Positions 51,385 to 60,680 of a stretch of 64,000 nucleotides of DNA are shown one piece after another. Origin of the DNA: JAEYXS01 sp943367715 (GTDB taxonomy: Bacteria; Verrucomicrobiota; Verrucomicrobiia; Limisphaerales; JAEYXS01). Made by a program: the position numbers and the translations under genes. The stretch's first letter is position 1. Each line of letters starts with the position of its first letter. The notes under the pieces were generated by a model that saw only the letters and a list, made by a program, of their open reading frames with translations, was not told the origin of the DNA and ran no database searches. Location: contig CALRJY020000001.1 in assembly GCA_943367715.1 (NCBI GenBank), positions 1 to 64,000 of the forward strand. Direction: 5' to 3'.

Positions 51385-51729
51385 ATGCCAAGTGTGAAAA
51401 TACTCTTCATCTGCGGCAAGAACCTGCGGCGCAGTCCGACGGCGGAAGCGGTCTATCGCAATGATCCACGCGTGGAGGTGTGTTCAGCGGGGGTGAGTGA
51501 GAAGAGCCGGCATCGGGTGACAGCAAAGGATTTGGCGTGGGCGGATGTGGTGATAGTGATGGAGCGCAAGCATGGGGCACGGATCAAGGAGGCGTTTGCC
51601 GATTTGGAGCAACTGCCGCAGATTGAGTCGCTGGAAATCTCTGATGATTATGAGTTCATGGATGAGGAATTAATCGAATTGATCCGGAATGGGACGGAGG
51701 ATTTTCTGGCGGGAATGACGGGTGAGTAG
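51385..51729 (+). CDS. short low-molecular-weight phosphotyrosine-phosphatase-like protein
   Basis: A 114-residue protein with the P-loop CX5R as C10-GKNLR-R16-S17 in ILFICGKNLRRSPTAEAVY, and SADGVSEKSRHRV-type AGVSEKSRHRVTAKDLAWADVVIVMERKH. The acid aspartate is expected in ISDDYEFMD. It is shorter than LMW-PTP (~150) and belongs to the short branch often annotated as protein-tyrosine phosphatase; whether it acts on protein, nucleotide or arsenate is unknown. It starts seven bases after the DUF4132 gene. Confidence 0.82.
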   Translation: MPSVKILFICGKNLRRSPTAEAVYRNDPRVEVCSAGVSEKSRHRVTAKDLAWADVVIVMERKHGARIKEAFADLEQLPQIESLEISDDYEFMDEELIELIRNGTEDFLAGMTGE

Positions 51730-51789
51730 GCAAGGGCGCAGCCAATTTACTGGTTTTCATTTCCCCCTCGAAAGGTTCACAATGCTTTC

Positions 51790-52590
51790 ATGGACCTGAA
51801 GCTGAAGAACAAGGTGGCGCTTGTCACGGGTGGAGCGCGTGGAATCGGCGAGGCAATTGTGCGCTTGCTGGCCAGTGAGGGCGCGAGGGTCGCGATCGTA
51901 GACCGCAATCGCGAGGCGGGTGAGAAGCTGGCGACGCAGCTTCAAGGCGGTGGGGCCAATGTTTTGTTTGTAATGGCGGATTTGACACTGGATACGGATT
52001 GCCAGCAGGCGGTGGAGCAAACGGTGAAGACCTTCGGCCAGCTCGATGTGGTGGTGAACAATGCGGGGGTGAATGACGGCGTTTCCTTGGAGCAATCTCC
52101 GGCGGAGTTCATGCAATCGCTACAACTGAATCTCTTTCATGTCTATGCCATCACGCATTACGCGCGCACAGCGTTGCGGGCGAGCAAGGGTGCGATTGTG
52201 AACATCAGTTCCAAGGTGGCCGTAACGGGGCAGGGGAAGACTTCCGGATATGCGGCGGCGAAGGGGGCGGTGAATGCGCTGACGCGCGAGTGGGCAATCG
52301 CGTTCGCACCGGATGGCGTGCGGGTGAATTGTGTGGTGCCGGCTGAGTGCCTGACGCCGCAGTATGAGAATTGGTTCCAAAGCCTGCCTGATCCAGGGGC
52401 TACGAAGGCGAGTGTGGAGCGATTGGTGCCTTTGGAAAAGCGCATGACTTTGCCGGAGGAGATTGCGGCGGCAGTGGTGTTTCTGGCTTCGCCGGTTTCA
52501 GCGCATACAACGGGGCAGATCCATTTTGTGGATGGCGGGTACACGCATCTGGACCGGGCGTTCACGAGTGAGCATGCGAAGTGGGGTTAG
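51790..52590 (+). CDS. short-chain dehydrogenase, L-fucose-dehydrogenase-like
   Basis: A 266-residue SDR with cofactor motif VTGGARGIGEA, D at the end of strand 2 (VAIVDRN, NAD preference), NNAGV, catalytic S-x12-Y-x3-K in NISSKVAVTGQGKTSGYAAAKG. VVPAECLTPQYENWF and the terminal GGYTHLDRAFT are features I recall from L-fucose/sugar dehydrogenases. It is convergent with a terminator and the next minus-strand gene. Confidence 0.85.
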   Translation: MDLKLKNKVALVTGGARGIGEAIVRLLASEGARVAIVDRNREAGEKLATQLQGGGANVLFVMADLTLDTDCQQAVEQTVKTFGQLDVVVNNAGVNDGVSLEQSPAEFMQSLQLNLFHVYAITHYARTALRASKGAIVNISSKVAVTGQGKTSGYAAAKGAVNALTREWAIAFAPDGVRVNCVVPAECLTPQYENWFQSLPDPGATKASVERLVPLEKRMTLPEEIAAAVVFLASPVSAHTTGQIHFVDGGYTHLDRAFTSEHAKWG

Positions 52591-52629
52591 TTAGTTCTGC
52601 CTTATTACCTCGGCAGCTACGAAAAGAAA

Positions 52630-52669
52630 AACCGCCATGGATTTCTCCATGGCGGTTGGTGTTTTTTTT
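52630..52669. terminator. bidirectional terminator between convergent genes
   Basis: AACCGCCATGGA (52630-52641), TTTC loop, TCCATGGCGGTT (52646-52657), then a T run GGTGTTTTTTTTG on the plus strand and AAAAAG-rich upstream sequence serving the minus strand. Perfect 12-base-pair stem. Confidence 0.93.
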
Positions 52670-52682
52670 GATTGTTCTTGGC

Positions 52683-55600
52683 CTACTTGAACATTGCGTG
52701 GTTGCGATCACCACGGGAGAGGAGGAACGCGATCAGGTCGGCAGCCTCGTCTTCTTTCAACGAATTGATCAAACCTTCGGGCATCATGGAGACCTTGGAA
52801 GGTTCCACGGATTTCACCTGCTTGGCGTTGATGTTCACGGCCTGGTTCGGATCGAACATGTCCGTGTTGAAACGGATGCCGTCACCGTTCAGATTCACCA
52901 CGCGACCGCTGTAGCTCATGTCGTCGGTGGTGGTGATGACCACGGCGCCGAACTGATCACTGATCTCCTTGTTTGGATCGATGATGGATTCCAATATGTC
53001 GCGAGCATTGAAGCGTCCACCCAACCCGGTGAGGTCAGGCCCCACGGCGCCACCTTCCGTATCGAAGCGATGGCAGGCCGCGCAACCGACCGCGCCATAG
53101 AGCTGACGACCGCGATCATAGCTGCGTTTCTTCAGGCTCTTTTCCACCTTCGGGGCGAGGTCCGCCACGGTCCATTCCTTCACGAATTCACGACCGGTCA
53201 TGATCATCTCCAGTGAGGATTTCATTTGCGGCTTGGCATCGAGAATAGGTTTTAGTTCGGCCAGTTCTGCCTGGCTGCAAGTGGCGAGGGCGTCATCTTT
53301 GATGTTGCGGAGGAAGCCTTCGAGGCTGTTGCCGCCCTTGAAGTTCGCGGCCTTCAGGAGCCAGCTAAAGAACGTCTTGCGCTGGTCGATCGTCCAGCCC
53401 GTCTTGAGCACACGGAGAGCTCGGGCGTAATCGATCTGTTCCTCTTGTGTCGGCGCATTGACCAGCATGGCGGTAAGTTTCTTCGCGGCGCTGGGGGCTT
53501 CGAGATAGACGAGGATCTGGGCCAGTTCCACGCTGACTTCGCGGCGTTGCGCGGGGAAGAGCGGGTCGAACTTGGCGATGAGTTTCTGGCGCGTGGCTTC
53601 ATCCGGGCGGCCCATGCGCGCGAAGGCGACATGATAGACGCGGGTCAGGTCCGTGCGCTGGCTGTCCGTCAGCTTGCTCCAGTCGATGCGGTCCAGAGCA
53701 GCGAGCAGTTCGGGTAGGACCGTCTTGTCACCGGCGCGGGCGAGGGCGAGCAAGGCGTGCGTGGCGGCCACAGGATTCTTCTCGCTGAGCGCCTTGGCCT
53801 GCCAGGTGTTCACCGGCTGCCATTCGATGGCGATACGGGCGGCGAAGCGTAGATAACGGTCGGGGCTGCCGAGGGCTTTCCAAGCGTCCTTCACGGCATT
53901 GGCGTCCACCTTGCCGTGAAAGGCTTCGAGCTGGCGACGTTCTTTGAGGAGCGGCGGAGCGGCAGAACCCTTCGAAGGAGTAGTGGATTCCTTGCCCGCG
54001 TAGGTCACGCGATAGAGGCCGGACTGCGTCTTGCGACCACCGATGGCCACGTACATCGAGCCATCGGGATGGATGATGAGGTCCGTGAGGGGCAGGGGGG
54101 AACCGGTGATGAATTCTTCCTTCTCTGCCGTGTAGGCTGAGCCATTCGGCTTCATGTGGACGGCGTAGAGTTTGCCATAGCTCCAGTCGCAGATGTAGAG
54201 CGCGTCTTGATATTTGGCGGGGAACTTGGCCCCGTAACCAAAGACGATGCCTGTCGGTGAACCCGGGCCGATGTCGATCACTGGACCGAGGTTGTCCGGA
54301 TAATAGGCGGGCCATTTGCCAGCACCGTTGCGCCAGCCGAATTCACCTCCGCTGGCGGACATCACGACCCGTGTGGGGCGATACCAAGGGGTGTTGAAAT
54401 CCCATTCCATGTCGGCGTCGTAGCTGAAGAGATCGCCGTGGCGATTGAAGGCGATGTCGTACTCGTTACGGTAGCCGGAGGTGATGAGCTCCCATTCCTT
54501 GCCATCGGGCGAGATGCGATAGACGCAACCGCCGGGGGCCATCACGTCACGCATGAAGCCGCGACCATCAGGCATGCGGGTGAGGAGATGATCCTCGCCC
54601 CAGATGCGCGGCACCTTGGAGCTGTTCACGCTGGCGAACTTGGTGCCGTTGCCGGCGCAGATGTAGAGAGATTTGCCATCCGGCGAGAGGATGACCGCGT
54701 GGGGACCGTGTTCACCGCCGCCTTCGAGCAGGCGCAAAGTTTCCACAGAATCCAGCGTGTCATCGTTGTTCGTATCGCGGACGCGATAGACGCCGCTGGC
54801 GTATTTGCCGCCTTTGTTCACCACGACGTAGAGGCTGTCGAAGGCCCAGAGGAGGCCTTGGGCTTCACCGATATCCACGTTGATCTTGTCGATCTTCAGG
54901 CCGTTCGTGCTGGTGACGGCGGGAAGGGTCACGCGGTAGAGCCCGCCGTATTGATCGCACACGATGAGGCGGCCTTTCGGGTCCACGGCCATGCTGACCC
55001 AGGAACCTTGCTCGTCTTTCGGCACCGTGTAGAGGAGATCGACTTTGAAATCCTTGGCCACGCGCAATTGGTTCACGGGCGTGGCAGTGGGGGCTTTCAC
55101 ATTGGCGGCAGCTTGCAGGGACTTTTCATTCACCTTGGTCCAAGGAGCGCCGCCGAGCTGGGCGAGCACCACGGGTTTGGTCCAGGAGCTGTCGTCGAAT
55201 TCCGGCTTTTGCCAGCCGGTAGGGCCTTTGACGGTGGTCTTCCACGAATCGTCGGTGGCGATGACCTGCACGGTGCGGCCATTATCGATCGACAGCTTCA
55301 CCATGAGCGCGGCGGCAGCGCCGTCGTCGTTCTTGGCGTCCACAGCGAGGACGTTGCGGCCTTCGAGGAGTTTATTGGAGACATTGACGAAGACGGGGTC
55401 TTCCCAGCTATTGCCCGCGGCGATCTGTTCGCCGTTCAGGAACAGGCGGAATTCGTTATCCGCCGCCACGTGGATGCCAGCGGTCACAGCTGCGGATTTC
55501 TTGTAGGTGAACTCCTTGCGGAACCATGCCTTCTGGTTGGCGGTGGCTGGCTGGGTGGGCCAGATCCAGTTGACGGCGGAGCCTAGGGCGACGGCAGCTT

Positions 55601-55700
55601 TTGGGGCGGCCTTTTCCTGAGCTTTCGCGTCGGTAGTCACCAGCAAGGCACTGGTGGTGGCGAGGGCCAAAAGCGAACAGTAACGGGCTAGCATTTTCAT
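52683..55700 (-). CDS. giant secreted galactose-binding/beta-propeller/HEAT/cytochrome c protein
   Basis: The ATG at 55700 gives 1005 residues with signal peptide (~1-27). In order: an N-terminal jelly-roll galactose-binding-like module (~45-220; AWFRKEFTYKKSAAVTAGIHVAADNEFRLFLNGEQIAAGNSW), a glucose/sorbosone-dehydrogenase-like propeller (~230-575; DADMEWDFNTPWYRPTR), HEAT repeats (~590-850) and a cytochrome c near the end (GAVGCAACHRFDTEGG, CxxCH, TIGR02603-like) with PEGLINSLKEDEAADLIAFLLSRG. It differs from the 41319 protein by the extra N-terminal module. Confidence 0.9.
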   Translation of the reverse strand: MKMLARYCSLLALATTSALLVTTDAKAQEKAAPKAAVALGSAVNWIWPTQPATANQKAWFRKEFTYKKSAAVTAGIHVAADNEFRLFLNGEQIAAGNSWEDPVFVNVSNKLLEGRNVLAVDAKNDDGAAAALMVKLSIDNGRTVQVIATDDSWKTTVKGPTGWQKPEFDDSSWTKPVVLAQLGGAPWTKVNEKSLQAAANVKAPTATPVNQLRVAKDFKVDLLYTVPKDEQGSWVSMAVDPKGRLIVCDQYGGLYRVTLPAVTSTNGLKIDKINVDIGEAQGLLWAFDSLYVVVNKGGKYASGVYRVRDTNNDDTLDSVETLRLLEGGGEHGPHAVILSPDGKSLYICAGNGTKFASVNSSKVPRIWGEDHLLTRMPDGRGFMRDVMAPGGCVYRISPDGKEWELITSGYRNEYDIAFNRHGDLFSYDADMEWDFNTPWYRPTRVVMSASGGEFGWRNGAGKWPAYYPDNLGPVIDIGPGSPTGIVFGYGAKFPAKYQDALYICDWSYGKLYAVHMKPNGSAYTAEKEEFITGSPLPLTDLIIHPDGSMYVAIGGRKTQSGLYRVTYAGKESTTPSKGSAAPPLLKERRQLEAFHGKVDANAVKDAWKALGSPDRYLRFAARIAIEWQPVNTWQAKALSEKNPVAATHALLALARAGDKTVLPELLAALDRIDWSKLTDSQRTDLTRVYHVAFARMGRPDEATRQKLIAKFDPLFPAQRREVSVELAQILVYLEAPSAAKKLTAMLVNAPTQEEQIDYARALRVLKTGWTIDQRKTFFSWLLKAANFKGGNSLEGFLRNIKDDALATCSQAELAELKPILDAKPQMKSSLEMIMTGREFVKEWTVADLAPKVEKSLKKRSYDRGRQLYGAVGCAACHRFDTEGGAVGPDLTGLGGRFNARDILESIIDPNKEISDQFGAVVITTTDDMSYSGRVVNLNGDGIRFNTDMFDPNQAVNINAKQVKSVEPSKVSMMPEGLINSLKEDEAADLIAFLLSRGDRNHAMFK

Positions 55701-56057
55701 GGCTTGAATGAGTGGGATGATTAAAGCAGCAAGGGAGGAAGGGAGGCAATCAAGGAAATGCCGAATGACGAAATCCGATCCCGACTTGATGGCGCGGGGT
55801 TCATGACGAAGAAATGGTCTAAATCCCAAATCTAAAGCTCCAAACACCAGGGAAACACCAATCCTCAAGCTCCAAGCAAGGGCGCAATATCATTGGTGCT
55901 TTGGATTTCACTGGAGCTTGGTGTTTTGGATTTTGAGTTTTCAATTCACTTTTCCTGACGAACTGCTTGCGGCGGGGGAGCGGTTTCGGGTATCGACGAG
56001 GCAGTTTCACCCGAATTCAGGATTACCGGCCGCCAATGGTCACGGCCGGGCGCAGGC
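55701..56057. other. divergent gap holding a family D repeat
   Basis: The 357-base gap contains the AAGCTCCA-type element (55820-55943) and a GC-rich stretch upstream of the permease start. Short frames are not supported as genes. Confidence 0.5.
55820..55943. repeat. AAGCTCCA-rich repeat element, family D, copy 3
   Basis: AAATCCCAAATCTAAAGCTC, CAAACACCAG ... AATCCTCAAGCTCCAAGC on the left, and CTTTGGATTTCACTGGAGCT, TGGTGTTTTGGATT on the right: same arm words and spacing as 15411-15529. Confidence 0.72.
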
Positions 56058-57044
56058 ATGAAGAAGATTCTGGGCATTTTAGGGCTGTTGATATTCGTCT
56101 GTGTGGCGACGGCGCTGATGAGCGACCGTTTCCTCACGCCTTACAATGTCGAGAACCTCATCCGGCGCACGGCGCTCTTCGGCATCATCAGCATCGGGGT
56201 GGCGTTCGTCATTATCACGGGCGGCATCGATCTCTCCATCGGTTCGGTGGTGTGCCTGGTGGGATGTGGGTTGCCGTGGCTGCTGACGGTGAAAGGAGTT
56301 TCGGTGCCAGTGGCGTTGTTAGTGGTAACATTAGTATCTGGAGGCATTGGGCTACTGCATGGGACATTGATTACCAAGCTGCGAATACAACCTTTCGTGG
56401 TGACGTTATGCGGATTGCTCATCTATCGCGGATTGACGCGCGGACTCACACAGGACCAGACGATGGGGTTTGGGAATGAGTTCAAGGGCTTGCGCATCCT
56501 GGCGACGGGGAAGGTGCCGGTGCCGTTCATTGAGAATTTCAGCATCCCGGCACCGTGCATCATCCTGCTGGTGGTGGCGGTCATCGCGGCGGTGTTTCTG
56601 AACAAGACGATCTATGGGCGCTATCTGCTGGCACTGGGGCGGAATGAACAAGCCGCGCGGTTCAGCGGCATCAATACGGATCGCATGATCATCCTGGCGT
56701 ATGTGATTTGCGGATTGCTGTCCGGTTTGGGCGGAATGCTCTTCGTGCTGGATGTGAACTCGGCGCAACCGGTGGATTTCGGCAATTTCTATGAGCTGTA
56801 TGCCATCGCGGCGGCAGTGCTGGGCGGATGCAGCTTGCGCGGTGGAGAGGGGGCCATCACGGGCATCATCATCGGTGCGGCGCTGATGCAGGTGCTGCGG
56901 AACATGATCACGCTGGTGGATTCCATGCCGAAGAGCATTGAGTTCGCCATCATCGGCGCGGTGATTTTGGGCGGCGTGGTGGCGGATGAATTGATCAAGC
57001 GGTGGGCGGCGAAGAGGAGGGCGCAGAAGAATCAGCAGGCGTGA
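56058..57044 (+). CDS. sugar ABC transporter permease (RbsC/BPD_transp_2 type), orphan
   Basis: A 328-residue integral membrane protein with about nine or ten spans. Motifs include ITGGIDLSIGSVVCLVG and GRNEQAARFSGINTDRM (EAA-like coupling loop) and AAVLGGCSLRGGEGAITGIIIGA. The family carries ribose, galactose, autoinducer-2 or other sugars with an ATPase and a binding protein; neither partner is adjacent (next genes are unknown and DUF1549/1553), so they must be elsewhere. Confidence 0.9.
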   Translation: MKKILGILGLLIFVCVATALMSDRFLTPYNVENLIRRTALFGIISIGVAFVIITGGIDLSIGSVVCLVGCGLPWLLTVKGVSVPVALLVVTLVSGGIGLLHGTLITKLRIQPFVVTLCGLLIYRGLTRGLTQDQTMGFGNEFKGLRILATGKVPVPFIENFSIPAPCIILLVVAVIAAVFLNKTIYGRYLLALGRNEQAARFSGINTDRMIILAYVICGLLSGLGGMLFVLDVNSAQPVDFGNFYELYAIAAAVLGGCSLRGGEGAITGIIIGAALMQVLRNMITLVDSMPKSIEFAIIGAVILGGVVADELIKRWAAKRRAQKNQQA

Positions 57045-57082
57045 ATCAAAAAGTGACAACCTAAGGCTAAAAACGAACATTT

Positions 57083-57541
57083 ATGACTGAAGCCGAAGCC
57101 AAAGAGTTGCTGCTTTTGCACTCTTTTGGACATCCCAGCCAGGATTACGAAAAGATGAATCGTGGTTTTTTAGGGTCGCTTCGACCTTATCGCGGTCACC
57201 TTAGCGATGAAAATTTTCATGAGGTGATGGCGGCCTTGCGCGTTTTGGCCCCTTCATTGCGACAATCTTCTGTGGATCAAGAAGTTGTTGGCTCGCTATG
57301 GAGTCTCTGCTTCTTAAGTCGTTTATGGGCTGTTCATCCTAAGGGTATGCTTCAATCCAATGGCCTCATCAAACCAGAGGACGTCCAAAAGATGGAAGGC
57401 TGGTTAAAGTGTATTGAATACGCCGTCATGATTTTACTATCGGCACAGGGCAACCAATCTGGCGCTTTTAAGGAAGCATTCCATATATACGATACCACTT
57501 ATAAAAAAGCACCACCGCCAACACCTTCGCACGAAGCTTGA
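57083..57541 (+). CDS. hypothetical protein
   Basis: A 152-residue soluble protein, helical by composition (EAEAKELLLLHSFGHPSQDYEKM; LRVLAPSLRQSSVDQEVVGSLW; CIEYAVMILLSAQGNQSGAFKEAF). It begins 38 bases after the permease. No family recognised; no signal peptide. Confidence 0.6.
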   Translation: MTEAEAKELLLLHSFGHPSQDYEKMNRGFLGSLRPYRGHLSDENFHEVMAALRVLAPSLRQSSVDQEVVGSLWSLCFLSRLWAVHPKGMLQSNGLIKPEDVQKMEGWLKCIEYAVMILLSAQGNQSGAFKEAFHIYDTTYKKAPPPTPSHEA

Positions 57542-57714
57542 GGATCGTTCCTGTGGATTAAGCAAAAAAAGCGGCGGTAAATTTGGTGTAATTGCCCTAG
57601 ACGTCTGGGGCGCCGCCTGCGTATCTGGACTTCCGCTTCACTCACACCGATGTTAAAAAGCACCGTTCCTGCGCGAGGCGATCTGCTTAGACGCCTTGCG
57701 CCACCGGCCATCGA

Positions 57715-60669
57715 ATGAGCAGTCACGCGAAAATCATCGGAGCGGCGTTAACGCTTTCGGCGTGGTGCGCGATGGCGGATGACATCGCGTTCTTCAAGGC
57801 GCAGGTGGAGCCGCTTTTGGAAAAGCATTGTTACCAGTGCCATTCCCATGCGATGGGTAAAATGAAGGGCGGGCTGACGTTGGATTCGCGCAGTGGCTGG
57901 TCCGAAGGGGGAGACCGTGGGACGGCCATCGTTCCTGGTGATCCCGACAAGAGCCTCCTCATCCGCGCCATCCGGCACACCGATCCGGATCTGAAGATGC
58001 CGAAGGAAAAGCTGCCGGAGAAGGAGATCGCCGTTCTGGAAGAGTGGGTGAAACGCGGGGCGACCGATCCGCGTGTCATCAAATTGGAAACGAAACCAGC
58101 GCTGAACGAAGGAGATTGGTGGTCGCTCAAGCCGCTGCAAACTCCGCCGGTGCCAGTGGTGAAAAAGACTACTCATCCGATCGATGCGTTCGTCCTGTCC
58201 AAACTGCGCGAAAATAAATTGAGCGCCTCACCGCAGGCCGATCGACGCACGCTCATCCGCCGTCTCTATTTCGATCTGATTGGTCTGCCGCCCACACCTG
58301 AAGAGGTCGATGCATTCATCGCCGACAAGGATCCACAGGCGTGGAATAAACTCGTTGATCGTCTGCTGGCGTCGCCGCGTTACGGTGAACGCTGGGCACG
58401 GCACTGGCTGGATACGATTCATTACGCGGATACTCATGGATTTGAGCACGATCGCTTGCGCACGAATGCCTGGCGTTACCGCGATTATGTCATCGAGAGT
58501 TTCAACCGTGATACGCCATGGCCGCGGTTCATCAGGGAGCAGCTGGCGGCGGATGTGCTTTTCCCGGAGAAACCAGAACTAACGGTGGCCCTCGGTTTTC
58601 TCGGCGCTGGTCCGTACGATGAGAGTGCCGCTGGGACTGCCTTGCAGAGCTTCGAATACATCGATCGCGATGATTTGGTCACGCAGACGATGGCAACCTT
58701 TGCCAGCACGACAGCCAATTGCGCCCGCTGTCATGCTCACAAGTTCGATCCGATCACGCAGGAGGATTATTTCGCCATTCAAGCGGTGTTTGCCGGGGTT
58801 GGAAAAGGGGATGTGTCATTCGATGAAAACCCGCAGACCGCCGAGCAGCGACGGCATTGGCAAACGCTCAAGAATGCTGTCCAAGCCAATACGCGTGAAG
58901 TGCTCCTGGCCCCGGTAAATCAGGCCCTCGTGGGTGAGTGGGAAAAGCAGGAAAAAGTTGGATGGAAGACTCTCCCGGCAGAGGTTTTTCTTTCTGCAGA
59001 GGGAGCGACACTGCAACTTCGCCCGGATGGGGCGATCTTCTCCACGGGGACGCGTCCGGATAAGGACAATGTCACCGTCACAGGCACGCCTGGAGTGCGG
59101 AAAATCACTGCCATAAAGCTTGAACTGCTGCCGGAGGATACGCTGCCGCAAAAAGGACCGGGACGAAATGATAATGGTAATCTGCATCTCTCCGAGATTG
59201 AAGCGCAGGTGTTTCGTCCGGGAGCGCAACCGGAGAGGCTTAAGTTTCGCCGGGCCACGGCGGATTTTGACCAGAAGGACTGGACCAGCGCCCATGCTAT
59301 TGACGGCAATGTGAAAACGGCGTGGGGAATCTTCCCTGAAGTCGGCAAGCCGCATCACGCGGTGTTCGAGCTGGATCAGGCCGTGAACATCGCGGCCGGA
59401 GACAAGCTGGCGGTCACATTGAAGCAATTGCATGGCGGTGGGCATGTGATAGGGCGCTTTCGTCTGGCGGTCACGGATGCGCCGATTCAGACCGCTTTCG
59501 TGCTGCCTGCGCATGTCGAGGCAGCTTTGGCCATTCCGCCTGAGCAACGGAGTGTCGAACAGAAGCTCGCGATCGCCGCAGTTGTTTTGGGTCGTCGTGC
59601 GGATGATGAACTGGCTGCGCTGCCGGCGCTGGCCAAGGTTTATGCGGCTGCATCGCGTGCGGAGAATGAACGTGGGCTCATCACGTATGCGGAGCCGCGA
59701 GTCATCCGGGTGCTTCATCGCGGTGATCTGGCCAATCCTCGTGCCGAGGTGAAGCCGGGCAGTTTATCCGCGATCGCTGCGCTCAAGCCGCGCTTTGAGA
59801 TCACCGACTCGAAAAACGAAGCTGCCCGCCGGGCTGCATTGGCCGACTGGTTTGCGGATGAAAAGAATCCGCTCACCTGGCGGAGTGCGGCCAACCGTGT
59901 CTGGCAGTATCATTTCGGACGAGGCCTATGCGATACGCCCAGCGATTTCGGACGGATGGGCGGCGTGCCATCGCATCCGGAACTGCTCGACTGGCTGGCA
60001 ATCGAATTGCGCGAGCATGGTGGCTCCATCAAACACCTGCATCGGCTGATCTGCACCAGCGAGACCTATCGGCAGAAATCGGACCACAACCAGAAGGCGA
60101 CGGCCATCGATCCGGACAATCGTCTCCTGTGGCGGATGAACAGTCAGCGTCTGGATGCCGACGGATATCGCGATGCGGTGCTGGCCGTCAGCGGGCGACT
60201 GGACCTTACGACGGGCGGGCCGGGTGTTCCTCACTTCAACGCCAGCGGGGCAATCCAGAACACACCTACGCTTGATTACGGGGCATTCGACTGGAGTGCT
60301 CCGGGCGCGAACCGGCGCAGCATCTATCGTATCGTCTGGCGCGGTATTCCGGACCCCTTCATGGAGACGCTCGATTTTCCCGATAGCTCTTTGCTGGCGC
60401 CCACGCGCAGCTTTTCCGCGTCTGCCTTGCAGGCACTTTCGCTGTTGAACAACGAATTTGTCCTGCATCACAGTGATCATTTTGCGAAACGCATCGCCAG
60501 CAGCAGCAAGACGACTCGTGAGCAGATCCGCGCTGCCTTTCGATTCGTCCTGCTGCGTGAACCAACCAAAGCGGAGTATAGTGAGTTCGGTGCTATCGCC
60601 CAGAGGCACGGTCTGGCCGCCGTGGGCCGCGTGCTTTTCAACAGCAATGAATTCCTGTTCGTGAATTGA
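57715..60669 (+). CDS. DUF1549/DUF1553 protein with N-terminal planctomycete cytochrome c
   Basis: A 984-residue exported protein. Signal peptide (~1-21), then PSCyt-type heme site C39-Y-Q-C42-H43, DUF1549 (~135-340; PIDAFVLSKLRENKLSASPQADRRTLIRRLYFDLIGLPPTPEEVDAF), a central region with a discoidin/galactose-binding-like domain (~400-600), then DUF1553 (~690-940; WFADEKNPLTWRSAANRVWQYHFGRGLCDTPSDFGRMG). These proteins are abundant in this phylum and in Planctomycetes; role in polymer oxidation is suspected. It is followed by DUF1501 after 11 bases. Confidence 0.92.
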   Translation: MSSHAKIIGAALTLSAWCAMADDIAFFKAQVEPLLEKHCYQCHSHAMGKMKGGLTLDSRSGWSEGGDRGTAIVPGDPDKSLLIRAIRHTDPDLKMPKEKLPEKEIAVLEEWVKRGATDPRVIKLETKPALNEGDWWSLKPLQTPPVPVVKKTTHPIDAFVLSKLRENKLSASPQADRRTLIRRLYFDLIGLPPTPEEVDAFIADKDPQAWNKLVDRLLASPRYGERWARHWLDTIHYADTHGFEHDRLRTNAWRYRDYVIESFNRDTPWPRFIREQLAADVLFPEKPELTVALGFLGAGPYDESAAGTALQSFEYIDRDDLVTQTMATFASTTANCARCHAHKFDPITQEDYFAIQAVFAGVGKGDVSFDENPQTAEQRRHWQTLKNAVQANTREVLLAPVNQALVGEWEKQEKVGWKTLPAEVFLSAEGATLQLRPDGAIFSTGTRPDKDNVTVTGTPGVRKITAIKLELLPEDTLPQKGPGRNDNGNLHLSEIEAQVFRPGAQPERLKFRRATADFDQKDWTSAHAIDGNVKTAWGIFPEVGKPHHAVFELDQAVNIAAGDKLAVTLKQLHGGGHVIGRFRLAVTDAPIQTAFVLPAHVEAALAIPPEQRSVEQKLAIAAVVLGRRADDELAALPALAKVYAAASRAENERGLITYAEPRVIRVLHRGDLANPRAEVKPGSLSAIAALKPRFEITDSKNEAARRAALADWFADEKNPLTWRSAANRVWQYHFGRGLCDTPSDFGRMGGVPSHPELLDWLAIELREHGGSIKHLHRLICTSETYRQKSDHNQKATAIDPDNRLLWRMNSQRLDADGYRDAVLAVSGRLDLTTGGPGVPHFNASGAIQNTPTLDYGAFDWSAPGANRRSIYRIVWRGIPDPFMETLDFPDSSLLAPTRSFSASALQALSLLNNEFVLHHSDHFAKRIASSSKTTREQIRAAFRFVLLREPTKAEYSEFGAIAQRHGLAAVGRVLFNSNEFLFVN

Positions 60670-60680
60670 ACATTAAGGTC

